A stretch of DNA of 64,000 nt from Nymphaea colorata (Eukaryota; Streptophyta; Magnoliopsida; Nymphaeales; Nymphaeaceae): the NCBI RefSeq assembly GCF_008831285.2, contig NC_045147.1, positions 15,044,854 through 15,108,853 of the forward strand. The letters are read 5' to 3'. This document shows, one piece after another, positions 26,566 through 41,313 of the stretch. The first letter of the stretch is position 1; every line of letters starts with the position of its first letter. A program made the position numbers and the translations under genes. Below the pieces are notes generated by a model that was not told the DNA's origin, ran no database searches, and was given only the letters and a program-made list of their open reading frames with translations.

Positions 26566-27372
26566 GTATTTGATGGCACCATGATTAAGAATGATGATGT
26601 AGCACACCTGTAAGGATGTATTTTCTTGAAGAAAGATGCTTTGCAAGTTGTTCCTTTCTGCTGGTTGCATAGTTTTGGCAAAAGGTGAGCTTAATTGATG
26701 GCAAAAGATGGGCATACTGAGTAATTCCAAGAATTTCGTCAGTACTTAAAACCAAGGAACATTTGAGAGTGGTGACAGGACAGGAGACACGGACTAAAAA
26801 ATTAGTCCACCATGTTCAAGAACTTGGGTTTTTGAAGACATCGCCGTCCTAAATGTCCAAACTCCTCTTTCTTGTTCACCATATTTGATTTTTAAAACGA
26901 ATGAAGAGGTTTTCTTCGAATTCATCTCTGTTCTTTGGGAAATTTGTCTGTATACGGTCTACCCCAATTCTTTCTTTTTCATAACCAAATTATGAAAATG
27001 CACCTAAAAAGAGAAAAAGAGTAGTTAAAAGAAATGATTTTTCATGCGATATACACCTATTTTGCTGATAACATGAATTTGGAGTGTCTTAAAACCGGGG
27101 ATTTTCCTGAAACATTTGCCAATTAATCAATTGCCCGTAAGCCAATGTGGAATTTCCCAAAAGGCAAAGAAGAAGAAGAGAAACGAAGAAGGAACATGAT
27201 AGTGGGAAAAGAAACTTGTTACACATGCTAGACTTGATAACTTGAATTACAAGGCCATTGGTTGATCCCAGACATTTGAATTGTGGATCAGCAGATCGTC
27301 GCACAAGTTCGGGACTAGCGGAACCTCCTTCAGTTTTGGGCCATCGAATGGAAGGACACGGAGCAACTTTCT

Positions 27373-30220
27373 TCATGGCTGTCCTTTCCAAGTCGAGGAC
27401 AGGGAAACAACGGCTTCACCAACTGTCAAGAACAAGCCATCCACACCAAAACTCTGCAGCAAGTCTGCCCTCTGGAGCTTCTCCGTCACTTCTCCCACTG
27501 GATTAGCCAACACAAACTGTACGCGAAAACCACCCACTTAGACCACATCTAAAATTTCAGCTAACAACTGGTTGAGAGGTTCCCACACAATCATACATAT
27601 GGTGAACTTCTCGAGTTATAAGTTCACAGTTAGTGATTCCTCTTAATGTATGTATCGGTAGTGCGAAATGAAATGGAATTTACTCTTCAGAAGCTATCAT
27701 GGACAATCGCTAAACTAAATACTATTTCTGTGAAAATCGTGTATTCAACTCGATTTGGCGAGTCGATCGAATTCATGTAACTCGAACTCGATTCATTTAC
27801 TTGCTCAAGTGGTTGAACTACTGGCTCTATCTCTGCCCATTTAGCAAACCAACTATTGCCTCAAGCTTTGACTCATCTAGCAAAGGAAAGGGGCCTGAGC
27901 TAAGTCAACCTCAAGCCAATGAACTCAACCCTGCCAGTTGGTACTCGATCCGAGTAGTGAATCCCCTCTCGTCCACGGTGTGGCATTACTTGTGTATAAG
28001 AAAAAGGGTTGAATTATAATTTAACAGTCATATGTGCTCTCTTCATTTTACCTGAAGGCCTCTCTTGTCTATGGATTTTCTTAATTCCGTGAGCATTGAG
28101 ATACCGCTCGTGTCCATTGTTGTCACGGCTGCCAAGAAATGGAAACAGAAAGATGGTCAGTCACACAAAAGTATGGGTCTTTTGAACGTAGAACTAACAT
28201 TAATCAAAATGCACTACTTCGCTGCTTCCATGCCGCCTCTTTTTTTTTTTTTTGTTGAAACAAAAACTGGGCTAAATCTCTGCTGATTTGAATTGAATAG
28301 GTGGCAAATCGAATTGATTCTCAGATACAAGGATACCATTTACCTACCATTTGTTTTCATCATTTCATAAATTTTCATCTTCTCGTTCAATAGTTCAATG
28401 AAGAATAAAAAAGAGAAAAGGGTATACCAGACATGTCTAATACGATGAATTGTAGGCGCTCATGCTTCTGTTTGCAGTTCTCTTCTTCATCTTCCACCCA
28501 CCTCATTATTCTGCACAACATGATTATTAACCAACTAAATGGGTCTCTCTCTCTCTTTCCCTCTCTCGTACATGCAAGCTCTTCCGAGGGAAGAAGATGA
28601 ACCTACCTTTCTTGCAAATAAGAAGAGCTGGAAAAGTAGATGGGAGACTCGACTCGAAGGATCAGAAACCCTGGCACGTTCACGGCCTCCTTATAGTTGT
28701 CCTTGTTCTGGTAGATATCAGACCCGGGTATCCGCCCAAGTGCAACCGTTCTGGGCCTCGTGACATGAAGAAGTATCTTGAATATGGAGATGGCTATCTG
28801 CATCGCAATATGCAGACAGCAGAGCACCGCTGATGTTAGTGAAGAAGGGCCACAGCTAGCGAATTACAGAAGCTGGAGAATATAGAAGAAGAAGTAACAC
28901 TCAACTGCAATCGCTAGACCCGCCTGAACAGATATGAAGATGACGCCAAAGAACGCAATCAAGCAGACGACGAAGTCGAGCTTGTCCACCTTCCAGATGA
29001 GGTAGGCGGCCTGGTAGTCCATGAGGCCTATCACTGCGGTGACGATGATGGCGCCCAGCACTACGTTCGGCGTGTAGAGGAAGAGAGGCATGAGGAAGAG
29101 GAGGGTCACCATGACCGTCACTGCCATCACTATGTTGGACAGTCCAGTTTTGCAGCCTGCGTTGTGGTTCACGGCTGATCGCGAGAATGAGCCTGTAGGC
29201 AATCAAGAACGACAACTGATCAGAGAAGGATTTACACGTGATCGGCTATTCTGAGCTGCAAACAAGACTTCGCCTTTTGATTGATTTACTGATCAAGCAG
29301 ACAAAATCATGATGACAACACACGAGTTCATCCGGAAAATATACATATGATCTGGTGTCTAATTCAGTGTCTTTTTAATGATGTAACTGTAGAGATGGAC
29401 AGAAATTCAGGAAATATGAAAAGAAACCGTGATTTTTTCTTTGCTTAGGCCTGATGTTTTATGAACCCAAAAAGAAAAGGACGTCACTAAAGTTCTACAA
29501 AATCCAACCTATGTATTGAAATTTGAAAGTTCATAACTTATTCAATACAACATTTCATCACATAGAGAGTGATGAAGAACTGGATAGCACAACGGCTAGA
29601 TAAAAGAGGCAACGGAAATGCCATGCTCCTCTCTATTTCAAAAACTAGTCTTCTTGTGACTGCAGTCATGGTTAAATCCAACATCAGTGATCCGTTCATG
29701 AGAGGGACATTTATTTTGGCTTTTTAGAATTTGCTCAGTTCTACTCGAATTGAGAATTCTCTAATATGAAAATGAATGAAAACTAAAGGGCAAATCATCT
29801 TGCCCAATAGAGGTGGTACCAGGGTAATATATGCGTGGCGTCCATTCAGATTGTGGAGCCAGGACAATTATTTTCTACAAAACTGAGGTGGTCACGCGAC
29901 TTCTTTCCAAAATTTGATCGGGGAGTCGAGGACCCTTTTCTACAAACTTAAAGCATGAAAATGAATTATTTCGAAAATCCAGATGGTTCCACCCTGGACT
30001 ATGCAAAAGCACATTTCTTCTTCTACGCAAGTGGATAAAATCTGGAACAGATATATTAAAATAGTTCTTCCCTAGAAGCCGACAACAATCACGGTCACAA
30101 TGATTTCACACACATCTATATATATAAAAGATTTTTGAATTCTTTCAACCATCCATTCATCTCACTTCTTATTCTTACTGCCCTGACAATGCATCGGTGA
30201 CTGTGAGGGACCAGATGGAT

Positions 30221-30272
<52 letters not shown>

Positions 30273-33200
30273 AATCAATTAATTATTAAAAACCTGCTAT
30301 TTGAACGTACCAAGGCAATTCTTTATGATCAGGTTGTGTGAGATGGATGGATGGTTGAAAGAAGTCAATAATATTATATATATATATATAGATATATATA
30401 TATATAATGTAAATCAATCGGTTAATTAGGAACCTGCTATTTGATCGTACCAAGGTAGTTCTTTATAAACTTCAAAGATTAACCTCTCACAACAATTTAT
30501 ATCGATCAATCACTTGAAACCAAGTACCAAGGTTGAGCTTTTGACTTAAAGGTTTGCCGCTATCGTTTCAAATTTGCTTCTACGGGCTTAGATTAGTCTC
30601 TCATTTTCTTTAAAACAGTAGCGCATCTTGAGCTCTCAGCTGCGAAATGTGATTGTCTTTTATGTTTTAACACAAGAAAGTAGCCTTTCCTCCGTCCTCT
30701 TTGTGAAGGGTGCTATTATGCATGGGCAAGGCAAAAAAATTAATTTATAAAAAAATCAGAAACTTCCGAACCTTTTCATATTCAGGTAAAATATTTAAAT
30801 TCGCCCACCGATTGGAGCATTTGGTTTGTCACATGCCCAAACCTTATGACCTTAGGTTCATAGGGTCTGACTGAAGATCACAGGATCCTAGAACACCACT
30901 TTGAAGAAGTTTTCTCGTTTTTTTCTTATTTTGAAGAAGAAAATCCCTGATTATCGTGTGTTGCGATCAAATCCTGTTGTCTTTTCCTGCTTCTAAATGG
31001 CCTATAAAAGTATTCCTATAATAATAACAATGATTATTATCATCAAATTACTATTATCCTTAACCCTTTATTTTGGAAATGCAGGCCGACTAAATACATA
31101 AAATATTAGCAAACTAACAGTAAAAGGAAAACGATAATAAAGTTACTTGGCGCGGCTTTTGGGACGGTGTACTCATCTGCTTGTAAAGGCATCAGATACT
31201 TCTGCATGATTTGTATGATTCTACAGTATGCCCACTTGCCCTTAATTTTCAGAAAGATACAGAATCACTGGACCCCTCAACATGGAGACCAAACTTTTCG
31301 TGAACAATTTATACGCTACAGCATGCTGGTCGTCGCATTGTAACAAAAACCAACCAGAGGTAGCTGACCTATAACCTCATTGAGCCACCAACCATATTAA
31401 GAAGAATTAATTTTGAACTTCTGCACATATATAGGTAGCTAACCTGTGGTTAAATTTGTATATAGTGGCTTCACATCTCCAAATATTTAACTTGAGTGCC
31501 TGATGCTTGAGTTACAAGTTACAAGTACCTGGGGCAGTTCCATAGACTAGTGTAAGCTGTATTTGCATCAGGCCACTACTACAGCAAAACCAAATGCTTG
31601 ACTTACAAATCCCTAGGGCACTTTCCTCATAGGTACATAATATTTGATAACATAAATTTCCCTAGTGAGAACTTTTACTTGCCTTCGTTATATGCTGTGT
31701 GTGTGTGTGTGTGCGTGCACGCATGTGTGTAGGTGCTGGCTTTTTGCTACACCCTCCCAACAAAAAGCTGAGTACATAATGTACTTTTTTTCAAGTTTAA
31801 GTCAGTAGATGTGTGTTTCAAATGTTTATTACTTGGAAGTATAGTTAGATCGGATGAGTTTGATGAAAAAAAGATGTTTTCCCCGGACAGGTTTTTTTAA
31901 GCAATTTCAGTGGCTGACTAGTCACCTCTTAAAGGCATATACGACCTCAGGAAGTAACTAATTAATTTACTTAGTGTTATTCTATAAAACACGATAAACA
32001 CATCTATGGACCATAATTGAATTGTTGGAGTAAATGAATTAGTGTGTGCATGTATATATGTGTGTGTGTGAAAAATTAGATCTTAGCTTCTCCAAATGGA
32101 AAACCTTACTTCTTCTATCCTCCTCATCCACCTATTAAATTACATTGATTGAAGGGAGATAGAGGTGAGAGATAGAAATAAAAGTGGAGGCTAACAAAGG
32201 ATATAGTGTGTGTGTGTGTGTGTATATATATGTATATGTTTGTGTGTTTTCACAAGTTTAAGCATTGAATATCTTAGACAAAAAAAATAAAGGACGAAAT
32301 AAGAGGCAGCTATGTTTAGGTGAGCAAGGGGCGACAGCTAACACAAGATAACAGAATAGATGGTTATCGCGCATTGAAACACTTATGTCACATCATAGGT
32401 TTCTAGTTAGTGCTTAAAATTTTGGTATATCGGCAAATATCCTCTTTTTCTTGGGAAAGTAAGCTAATCGGTAGCTTCTTGGCAAAACAGTCTTTCATTT
32501 AATAGTCAGACGAAAACAAAAAGCAGAGCCGCCATTAAAGCGAAAATATGTGCCTGAACGTTTCACAATTATTTGCGCTCACCTGTTGTGACGTAGCAGG
32601 AGGTGCAAGCCCCAACCATGTTCATTAATCCGATGGCCATCATTTCTTTATTACCATCAACCTTGTAGTTCTTGAGCGAAGCAAACGTCCTGCCAACAGC
32701 AATCCCTTCCTGCAGCCCCACCCAAGAATAAACCAAGAACAAAGAAACAAAATCTATTAATTTTCACTGCCAGTGATATGGTTTTTCACGCAAAGGTGAG
32801 CTGCTCATTACTCCGTTCCTAACCTTCTCTCGTAAAGTATAAATGCTAAAGGATTTAGCCTGTTCATTAGTTCAACCCCAGGTCTCCTTTTTCTTTGTTC
32901 CATAAAATGGCTAAAAAGCTTCCCTGTCTCGGGGAGATTTGTGCAAACTCGTCCGGTCCTTTTGGGAAGATGATTTTTTCTGTAAAAGTTAAAAGAGCTG
33001 ATTTACTTTACAAGGTCCCTAAAAGTTTGTGAAGTTTTAGTGCTGAAGCTATTGCAACTCTTTTAAGAAGCAACTCAACTTTGACTTAGCAGTAGCTAGA
33101 GTCCATTTGGAGACAGCAAGCTTGCGAGGAAAATGAACCAAAGTTCATCACGCTTTCTATCTTGCTATTTTTCCTGTTCTCTCTAGAAACTCAGTTGACA

Positions 33201-35041
33201 GTGACAGAGGTATTTGCCATTCGTGGAGGGCAAACTTACAGTGAGTGAAACGATGCCCGTCATTATTCCGGTTTTGACAACAAGCGATAAGTAACGGTCG
33301 TGGAGGTGCAGCAAGTCCCAAGAAGGAGGGTTCAGCCCTGCTTGCAAGTGTCCAATCTGAGACACAGACACAGAGATAGAACAAACCAAACTTGTCGTGA
33401 TGTTATCACACAATTTAATGCTGTATGAAACGCAAAGCTAAGAGCGCCGTTAGAAGAAGTCTTTTGACATCATGATAAACATACTATGCTTATGCCATGC
33501 TTCTCAGCTTTGAACGCGAAGACCACCACTGTTGATATAACTACTGATGCTAACGGAGCGGCCGCTGACACCCAAAATAACTTTGGCCTTCTCAAGCTCT
33601 GCATGACACAGTTTGACTCATGAGCCAACACTACACACATATTATATATATATATATATATTCATGTTGCAAAATTAGATATCAACACAGATGGGGAAAG
33701 GAGAGTTGGATGAAAAAAAAAATAGAGAATTTGAAGGTACATACTATTTGCCTGGCACCAATGAGAAAAACCAAGAAACAGAATCCCATAAGGATAGTTT
33801 GCCAGGACCACTGTGCAGGGAAAGGTAGAAGCATTATTATACTGTCTAGTCACCATCGGAAAGTAAGAGGTGAAAGGAAACTTGACAAAACAACTGCAAG
33901 GGGAAAAAAATGTTGACCTCATCTCTCCTGTGAAACACCGAGCTCATGACAGGGACAATTGCCATTTCTTTAGCGAAATTTGTGATACCAAGGAGGCTCT
34001 TTAGCTGCTGGAGAGATACTATGACTGCAGCTCCGGCCATGAACCCTATCAGAGTTGCCTTGGACAGGAAATCTATAATGAAACCCAATCTGTAGCCAAA
34101 AACAAGACAACAACTTTTACCACTTAGGAAATATACATGCAATATACACACTCTCTCTCTCTCACTTACTCACCTTAGTAGGCCTAAAGAAGCTTGGAAA
34201 ACACCCGCAAAGAACGTCGTAGTGAAAGCAAGTTGAAGAAACAAGAGGGGATCTTTTGTTGGGGAGACTTCTTCTCTAAGCATGGAACCAAGTACCAAAG
34301 ATGCAATCGACACAGGACCAACAGCAAGATCCCTCGAACTTCCGAACACCGCGTACACCAAGGGTGGGGCAAAACTAGAGTCTATCAAAAAAAAGAGGCG
34401 TGGCGACCGAACACATGTTAAAGATGGAAAACCGAAAGCTTCTAAGCTTACTGCATGACGAGGATGGTCGAAAATCACATGCATGACAATGTCCAATTTT
34501 GTGATGCTCGAACCTTGACATTTTTACAATAAAATAGAAAAAGAAAAGAGAAATAAAGAACTTGTGGAGTTTGCAACATACACAAGCCAATTATTGGTGG
34601 CAGATTCGCAAGCTTGGCGTAGCTAATGCCCTGAGAGGAAAAATGAAGAACAAAAAGAAAATGGTGATATATATATATGATGAAAGGACCACATAAGGTA
34701 CAAAGATTTAGTTCGATCATAGCAGCAAAAGTATAATTTGCTCACACCTGCGGAATGGCAAGACTTGCTATGGTAAGACCGGAGATGATATCAGACTTAA
34801 GCAGCTTAAAGCTATAGTTAGGTCCCCATTGGAGGATGGGGAAGAAATATTGAAGGGCAAGGATCCATTTTCTGCCGCATGACTGCCCTTTGAATTGGCG
34901 AAGTGGGTCATCCGGGAAGAAGGTCTCCTTAATCTTAGCTTTCAAGCGCTGCAGGGTACTTTTCGGTGGAGGCAAGCTGACTTTGTGTATATCTATTCCC
35001 ACTTCCATACTGAGAGAGCTTGTTGAGTTTGTCTCCGGCAT
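27373..35041 (-). CDS. SULTR3: Sulfate transporter, SULTR group 3 (SLC26-like, STAS domain)
   Basis: Proton-coupled anion transporter of the SulP/SLC26 family. Thirteen exons, in order of transcription: 35041-34748, 34630-34582, 34381-34174, 34089-33918, 33810-33745, 33598-33485, 33356-33240, 32709-32583, 29192-28906, 28797-28607, 28510-28428, 28128-28052, 27516-27373. Phases join without error to 642 aa, a full-length family member. Residues 60-480 form the membrane core with the SulP signature: ASLAIPQGISYAKLANLPP (~91-110), then GSSRDLAVGP, ATLIGFMAGAA, EGIAVGRTFASLKNY and TPNVVLGAIIVTAVIGL. The C-terminal STAS domain (~500-640) has DMSAVTTMDTSG with D575-T576-S577-G578, and ends TVGEAVVSLSSTWKGQP. 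The wording of the core fits group 3, whose members act at the plastid envelope or in phloem or seed transport, rather than groups 1, 2 or 4; the exact subtype is an inference. Intron 8 is 3.4 kb. A broken copy lies downstream. Confidence 0.96.
27720..28000. repeat. Dispersed low-complexity repeat in SULTR intron 12
   Basis: Motifs such as AACTCGATT, CTCAAG and GAACTCAACC recur in a loose way. Similar CTCGAG/TTGAGCT-rich stretches lie at 38090-38290 and 50600-51160. The element class is unknown. Confidence 0.4.
29193..32582 (-). other. Long intron 8 of the SULTR gene
   Basis: This 3.4-kb intron starts GTGAGC and ends CCTACAG on the transcribed strand. It holds (AT)n and (GT)n tracts and the tandem duplication at 30224-30475. 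No embedded coding sequence is recognisable. Confidence 0.9.
30224..30475. repeat. Tandem duplication seeded by (AT)n tracts
   Basis: Unit 1 is an (AT)n tract followed by TAAATCAAT, CCTGCTATTTGA, CGTACCAAGG and TTCTTTAT (30224-30330). Unit 2 repeats the same order at about 30372-30475 with a few changes. The (AT)n part of unit 1 is about 44 bases. Confidence 0.8.
33643..33661. repeat. Short (TA)n in SULTR intron 5
   Basis: Roughly nine TA units lie between exons 5 and 6. Confidence 0.85.
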
Positions 35042-36587
35042 TGTGCTGTGGCTAGGGGCTTATGGTCAAGAACTGGCTCTACTTATCAAGGCGCGGAGGA
35101 GAATGAAATGCAGAACAATGTAAACCGCCTGTTCTTCTCCAGCTCCCTCCAGTCTTGGTTAAATCCTGCAATGGAGAGCTAAAGACCAAGGACTAGGAAA
35201 CAAATGACAAGATGTTAAAGGTATGGGGCCGTGTGATAAAATAAAGAAAGGAGATGAGGGGATTTGCTCCCTTTTTTTCCTTGTTGGATCCTTATCAACC
35301 TACCCTTTGAGAAAGACCCACTCCACAAGGATAAAATCTCTTGTCATTCACATAGGGAGGGAAATTGCACTTCCCCTCCCATATGAGAAGCCTCTGAACA
35401 TAGGAAGGCAAATGTATGAAGGCATTGATGAGCGTGCCGCGGTTGCATAGAGAGAGAAAGGGATAGAAGTAGGTATGTTGAAAGAAATAAATGTAAGGGT
35501 AAGTGGGGACAAAGAATAGAAGCTTCTTGACTCTTGACTCTCTCATGGCACAAGGGATGAAAGGCACAAAAAGGAACGGCTTTTTTTATTCTGTGGAAAA
35601 CCAAGGGCTGAGTGAGGCGTTTGATCATGCATTTTGAATGCCACACGCCTCTAAGCACATTTATTTGTTTTATGTACTCTTCTAGACCAGCCCTTTATTG
35701 CTCTGAACTTGGGCTTGTGCACTTGCCTTTTTCTAGGCACGGTGGGTGGCGTCCGCACAGAAATGCCTGGACACGGGCAGCACATCTGTCGCCGCACATT
35801 GACCTGGTGGTAACGCATGTCACTATTTCCAAGTATCCTGTTCAAAGTACTGATCAAGAGTAAACGGAGAAAGAACTCCTCACAGTTTCTGAATTCTTTT
35901 GAGTGATGTGCTTGAAACTCTTACACCTTGCGTCATGTATGAGATGAAAAAGGAGTTGAAAAGAGGGTTATGATCGAATTAGCTCATCCTCAAGCACGAA
36001 CTGGTGGCCATGAAGATGTACATTAACTGGTTCCTTGCTCTAGCAGATTAATGGCTTTTCAGATTGGACGGCACATCGTGAAGATGTCTGAAACGTTTGT
36101 CGCCACACCAAGCTTCTTGAATGTACTCTTCAAGAGATAAGCTTAAGAAATTGGCATCTGAAACGGTTAACATAGATAAATGATGGTAAAGCCACAGGAG
36201 CAAATTCAAACCAAAAAAAAAATCACCAGTAAAAGCTCTCTCTCTCTCTCTCTTTAGATCTCTTGCTGTTGGTAGCACATGCGAGATGGATGTGCCACTG
36301 TCTTGTCAAATTTTAGTTACCACTTTTAATATTTGCAAGTTTGACCACTGTATCAGATGCAGGGAGAGCTTGCAGCAACAGAAACTCCTTTGGATACATT
36401 TGTATACTGACATCTGGCGAGATGGTGTCATTTGTATAAAAGATTAAACCTTTTTTTTTTTTACATACACAGAAAAGCGAAATAACATTCTTTATCACAA
36501 GACATACACGGACTACTTTTCTTCCATTACCGTATCTCCCTTTAGTAAGTCGCCTGTTCCTTGAATGGGCACTTCGTTGCACCTCCA
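35042..36587. other. 5' flank of the SULTR gene
   Basis: Upstream (promoter) side of the minus-strand SULTR gene. No TATA box can be assigned with confidence and no gene is supported. A short CT run lies near 36236-36254. Confidence 0.5.
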
Positions 36588-37305
36588 TAGGATGGAAAGA
36601 ATAGTGTGGTCCTTGGAGAAATTTGTGGTGGCTTTTGGTGCCAATCATTCACGTAACACTCAAAAAGAAAAGGAAGATCCTGAAGCTACTAGAGATGGAT
36701 TCTCAAACTCTTGGCTCCAAAGAAAAAAGCATTGTTCCTCCTCATCCAGCCAAACGATCGATAACTCCAAAATTTGATTCAGTTCCTGCTTTTAATCCAC
36801 AGATGGAAGAACGCAGTCCATCCATATTGGTCTTTTAGAAAGGAACTGGTCCCTGGTTCAGCAAAGTGCGGCATTACTAAATCAGGCCGGCGAGAGTGCC
36901 TGGCAAAATTTGTTGAGTTAAAGCCACTTGTAGTGGCTTACTACGCATACCATAATGAGGAGCCAGAAAGTAAGATCTGTAGCTATCATCAGATGTTATG
37001 TTTGAAACCACCATGGATTTTCAGTGAAATGTAGAACTCATGGATCCTGGCCAAGAAATATTAAAACCATGCGGGTACCGTGGAAGGAGGTCACCCACTG
37101 CTTAGAGAATCTCTCTCTCTCCACAGTCGACTTTGGAGGGGTTCCCTTTAGAATCCTACTGGTGGCAACGATTGTGCACAGTACAGATCTAGTTCACAGC
37201 TTTTGGGGACCAGAACTGGACTTCTGCTTTACATCTGCACGAAAAGTAGACAACCCAATCTGCAATTTGCTTTTGCATTTCCACTCTTAAATTCTTGGTG
37301 ATTTA
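36588..37305. repeat. Copy 2 of the block flanking the SULTR gene
   Basis: Direct-orientation partner of 25800-26565, located about 1.5 kb upstream of the SULTR start. The distance between block starts is about 10.8 kb, which would be the length of the duplicated unit. Confidence 0.85.
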
Positions 37306-37804
37306 TTCAACTTGCTTTAAAACTTTAATTGACCTTGATTTCTTTTTAGCAAAGGAATATTTGTTCCAACCCAAAATTCACATGAGCGTGCGCTTAGCAG
37401 ATCCTAATCATACACACAGCCTGTCTTTGTTCAAAACAGGAAAACGAAAAAGAAACTATAATGTAGACATTCGGTAGTATGAGACACGAGTATGCAAAGA
37501 AACCGATCGAATAAAATTTCTCAAAATCCTAAACATAACAGTACTTTGAAGTTCTACACATGAGGTGTTACACTTCAACATCATTTTCTATTGTGAAATA
37601 CTTCAGTCTTAAATCTTAGCTGAAGACATGATATTTATCAATATTATCTCGTGACGTGAAAGAAAGCCACTGGTCATCACTTATTGCTGGATCACATGAA
37701 CTGAATGCCAATACTAGACATACAGGGAGATTCAACAATGTAAATAAAATTAAATGTATGGCATTGGATCAAATTAGCACACAAAGTCTTATACAGGTGG
37801 TTAG

Positions 37805-37807
<3 letters not shown>

Positions 37808-37859
<52 letters not shown>
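37808..37859. repeat. (TA)n microsatellite
   Basis: Fifty-two bases of uninterrupted TA. Confidence 0.95.
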
Positions 37860-37861
<2 letters not shown>

Positions 37862-40580
37862 TAGGCTTATGGATAGAAGGTAACTGGGTCTGTGTTGCAG
37901 CAATAACAATTTTTTGTTGTCTCACGTACTTGCCTAAAAAATTATGGCCGATTCATGGAACACAACACAATATTTCATGAATCTGCCCCAATTTTTCAGG
38001 TGAGTTTGTAAGACAATAACAATTTGTTACAGCTGTCAAACTGCCCCTTAGGATTGTGTTTATTATTTAATCTTTAGATCAGTCTAAAAAACTCAAACTC
38101 CACTGATCAGATCGAGTTTGAGCTTGACCTGTTATATTAATCGAACAGTTCACTAGGGAAAATAAAACAAGTTAATTTATCTTCTTTGTCAAATGATTAG
38201 GGATCGACTCATGGCTCTGAGTTGGAGCTGCTTCGATCGAGTCACTCAAATGAATCAAGGAACTGAACCTGGACATGCCTCGTTCACTTTTATCTCCAGT
38301 TCTTGACTCAGCTCCAGATAGTTGGTGGGGAAGGCCTGACAAAAGGTAGATAGCAAATTGTACATGCTGAATTGATATGAAACCCAGGTCCCATAGGATG
38401 CGTCATGTACCCAGAGTTCCAAAGTGAATCACGTATGAGCTAGCTTCTTCCAAGAACATGGAGGTGATAGCCGCACATGCTATGTGGTCCACATACCCGG
38501 GGCAAACATACCCTGGGGCGCATTTTGGACATAGAATAAAATCTCATGTTCTTATGGGTACTGTCCCTATTGATCCCCCAGCTTGGAGCATCTTCTCCAT
38601 AGTTCGAAAAAATTCAAAAGAAAAAAGCCAGGAGAATTGCAGTTCAACGCTTATAAGTTCGGGTCCATCATAAACAAAAAGAAAAAGGAGAAGATTCCAT
38701 TCAATAAATTAGATTTTGGCATCCTGAGAAATGTTTTTTTTTTTTTTTTTTTGGACCAAAACCTAGAGAATGGCTTCTGGAAACCCTTTTTGCGAATGTG
38801 TGGAAGCTTCATCACGTATTGATTCTCGAAATCTTGGAAAATAGAAGAGCACTCGGTTTCAATTATATCATGTAAGTCTGCATCGTTTTAGATAAATGCT
38901 TTAAACAGTAAATTTTTATGCTTTTCGCTGCATGAAGATAGACATCTACATGATTAACTAAGATTGAAAAGCACAAAAAAGAGAAGTTTAAACCTATCTG
39001 TGGGAGTTTAGTGGCTTAAAATTCAGATCCGAACTTGTCGATCGACTCCCACCGTCCCACGAGCCATTGACCAACTGAAGAGCGCGCGCCGCCTAGAGAG
39101 AAAATCCGCCACCCATGCCGACGTTCCATCTGATCGCCGAGGGAGAGAGAGATAGAGAGGGTTGCAGTTTGAAGGTGATGCTAGGGTGCAGCTACGTGGG
39201 ACGTTGCAGCATTGCTTAAATGCCGCGCGGAGCGATCTCCTTTGGAGTGTGTTGGTGAACCGATAAATATGAAGGCGAACGGCGAGGGTCTTCCTGGCCC
39301 GACACCGCATTCCCTGAGTCTTAGAATTAGATCGACTCTTCTTTTTAATTTTCTTGCGCCTTCTTGTGCCGAAGGAGTGCACTCTAATTGATCGGATCGG
39401 CTGGACAATTGAAGTCTAGTTACGGCACTACTCCTTATTTATATATCTGTGAACTATATATTTGTAAACTCATAATAAATGTATAATATTTTAGTTGACC
39501 GATGTACAGCTTTTTAACCAAATTCTAAAGCAGCTTATATCCCAGAAATCAGGAAAAGTGGGAAGAACTATGGCCTCTTCTGGGTATCTCCCCCAACTGT
39601 ACTTGATTTATCCAATGACGCTGCCATATCTTAGCATTTAGTGTCCAGAAAAGCCTGAAATAGTTCGCTATAAATTTGAGAAAGATTACATCTGGCAACC
39701 TAAACACTTGATTTTTATGAATCATTGCATGAGAATAATGTGTTACCCAGAGAAGAAAAAGGTGGTGATATATCCCTGCGTCTGATATGAATGTTAAGTG
39801 CTATTTCATAACATCTTCTGAGCACGAGAGGCTGGGATCAGTAAGGATCTAGTAACTAGTTACGTCAATTTTGAGGCTGTTTCCACAAGTGCTATTTTGA
39901 GAAAGAAAAGTGATTAGATTACAAATGGAAAAGTATTCAAATGCATTCACTTGGTCATGACAAGATTCAACAAAGTTTGGCCTAAATTTGAAGTGATAAA
40001 TTAGGCTAGATTGGGTATTTTATCCTTTTACATTCCCAGTATTAATTTTATGGACAGAAAAATCAACCTCAATTTTCATGGTAGAGCCGTTCCTTGTTCA
40101 GCTTGTCTATTTTTTTCATGAATGAGGAAACAGTTTATATCTGATAGAATCGGCTTAACATGCCAGCATGAGATGCGTCACTAGCTTTCTTTCTTCTCAC
40201 TTTATCAACCAAGTCAAAAGGAAAAGCTAGTCTAAGGATCACCATGGAAGTGGTTGAAATGATTCCAATCAAATGCCGCGTCTTTAAACTTGTGAATGAA
40301 GAAGCAACCGGAAGAAAAAAAGGGGAAACCAACTTACCAGAAAACAAAATGCAGGAGCACCAAAATAAAAACCCAAAAGCAAAAAATTCACACATTGGAA
40401 GCAGAAGAACATTTTTACATCTTGCAAGGTTTTCTTTTTTTTTGCAATCTCACATAGTTCAATTGTTATTGTAGTTAATCCCATAATCCAAATTTAGCTC
40501 ATTAGGGAAATGCATTATTCTAAGTTCTTCTTTGTTTGAGAGGAAGAGGTAATCTAACAAGCAATGATATTACTTGCAAT

Positions 40581-40680
40581 TTCTATTATATTTTACAAGT
40601 TTGCTACTCAAGTAAATGTAACACTTGGCTTTCTATTATATTTTACAAGTTTGCTACTCAAGTAAATGCAACACTTGGCT
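40581..40680. repeat. Near-perfect 50-bp tandem duplication
   Basis: Units 40581-40630 and 40631-40680 start TTCTATTATATTTTACAAG and end AACACTTGGCT. They differ at a single base (T/C), so the duplication is young. Confidence 0.97.
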
Positions 40681-41288
40681 AAAATTTATATTATAAACTC
40701 TTAAGAGGCACTACAATTTGGTCTCCAAGCACATATGGTGTACTGAATGGCTAAAAATTAAAAATATGTTGCTAAAAAAAGTTGTCATAAGAGCATTAGC
40801 TAAGGTATGGTTGCAGCGAAGATTCATTATGTCTCAACAATGGGTTATAGTGCTTCCAGTAATAAAATTTTTATTTTAATCATCAATCATCCAACAGATT
40901 TGAATCTTTACATATCTTCATATATTAGCCATCAAACCCTCATATACAAGATAGGATGAGAATCCTATGGGCCTTCCATTTTATGGACACCGATTGGTGA
41001 GACTAAATCGAAAAAAATAGAAGACAAACATTATTTTCAAGATGGAAATGCCCCTCAAAAGAAGGCAAGAGACCTTGATTAAAAAAACAGATTTGTTTAC
41101 TCTTATGAGGGTTATTTTCATTTCTTAAAAATACAACGTATTTTGTATTTTTTTCAACTTAAACTCTGCTATTCAATGTCCTTAAAGTCCATAGCCATGC
41201 TACTTTCATTTAATCTATCAACAGTCCATCACAATGGATTGAATGACCCTTATGAGTTAAGTGGGTGACCTTGCTTAGCAAGAGTCAT

Positions 41289-41313
41289 TATATATATATA
41301 TATATATATATAT
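41289..41313. repeat. (TA)n microsatellite
   Basis: About twelve TA units. Confidence 0.9.
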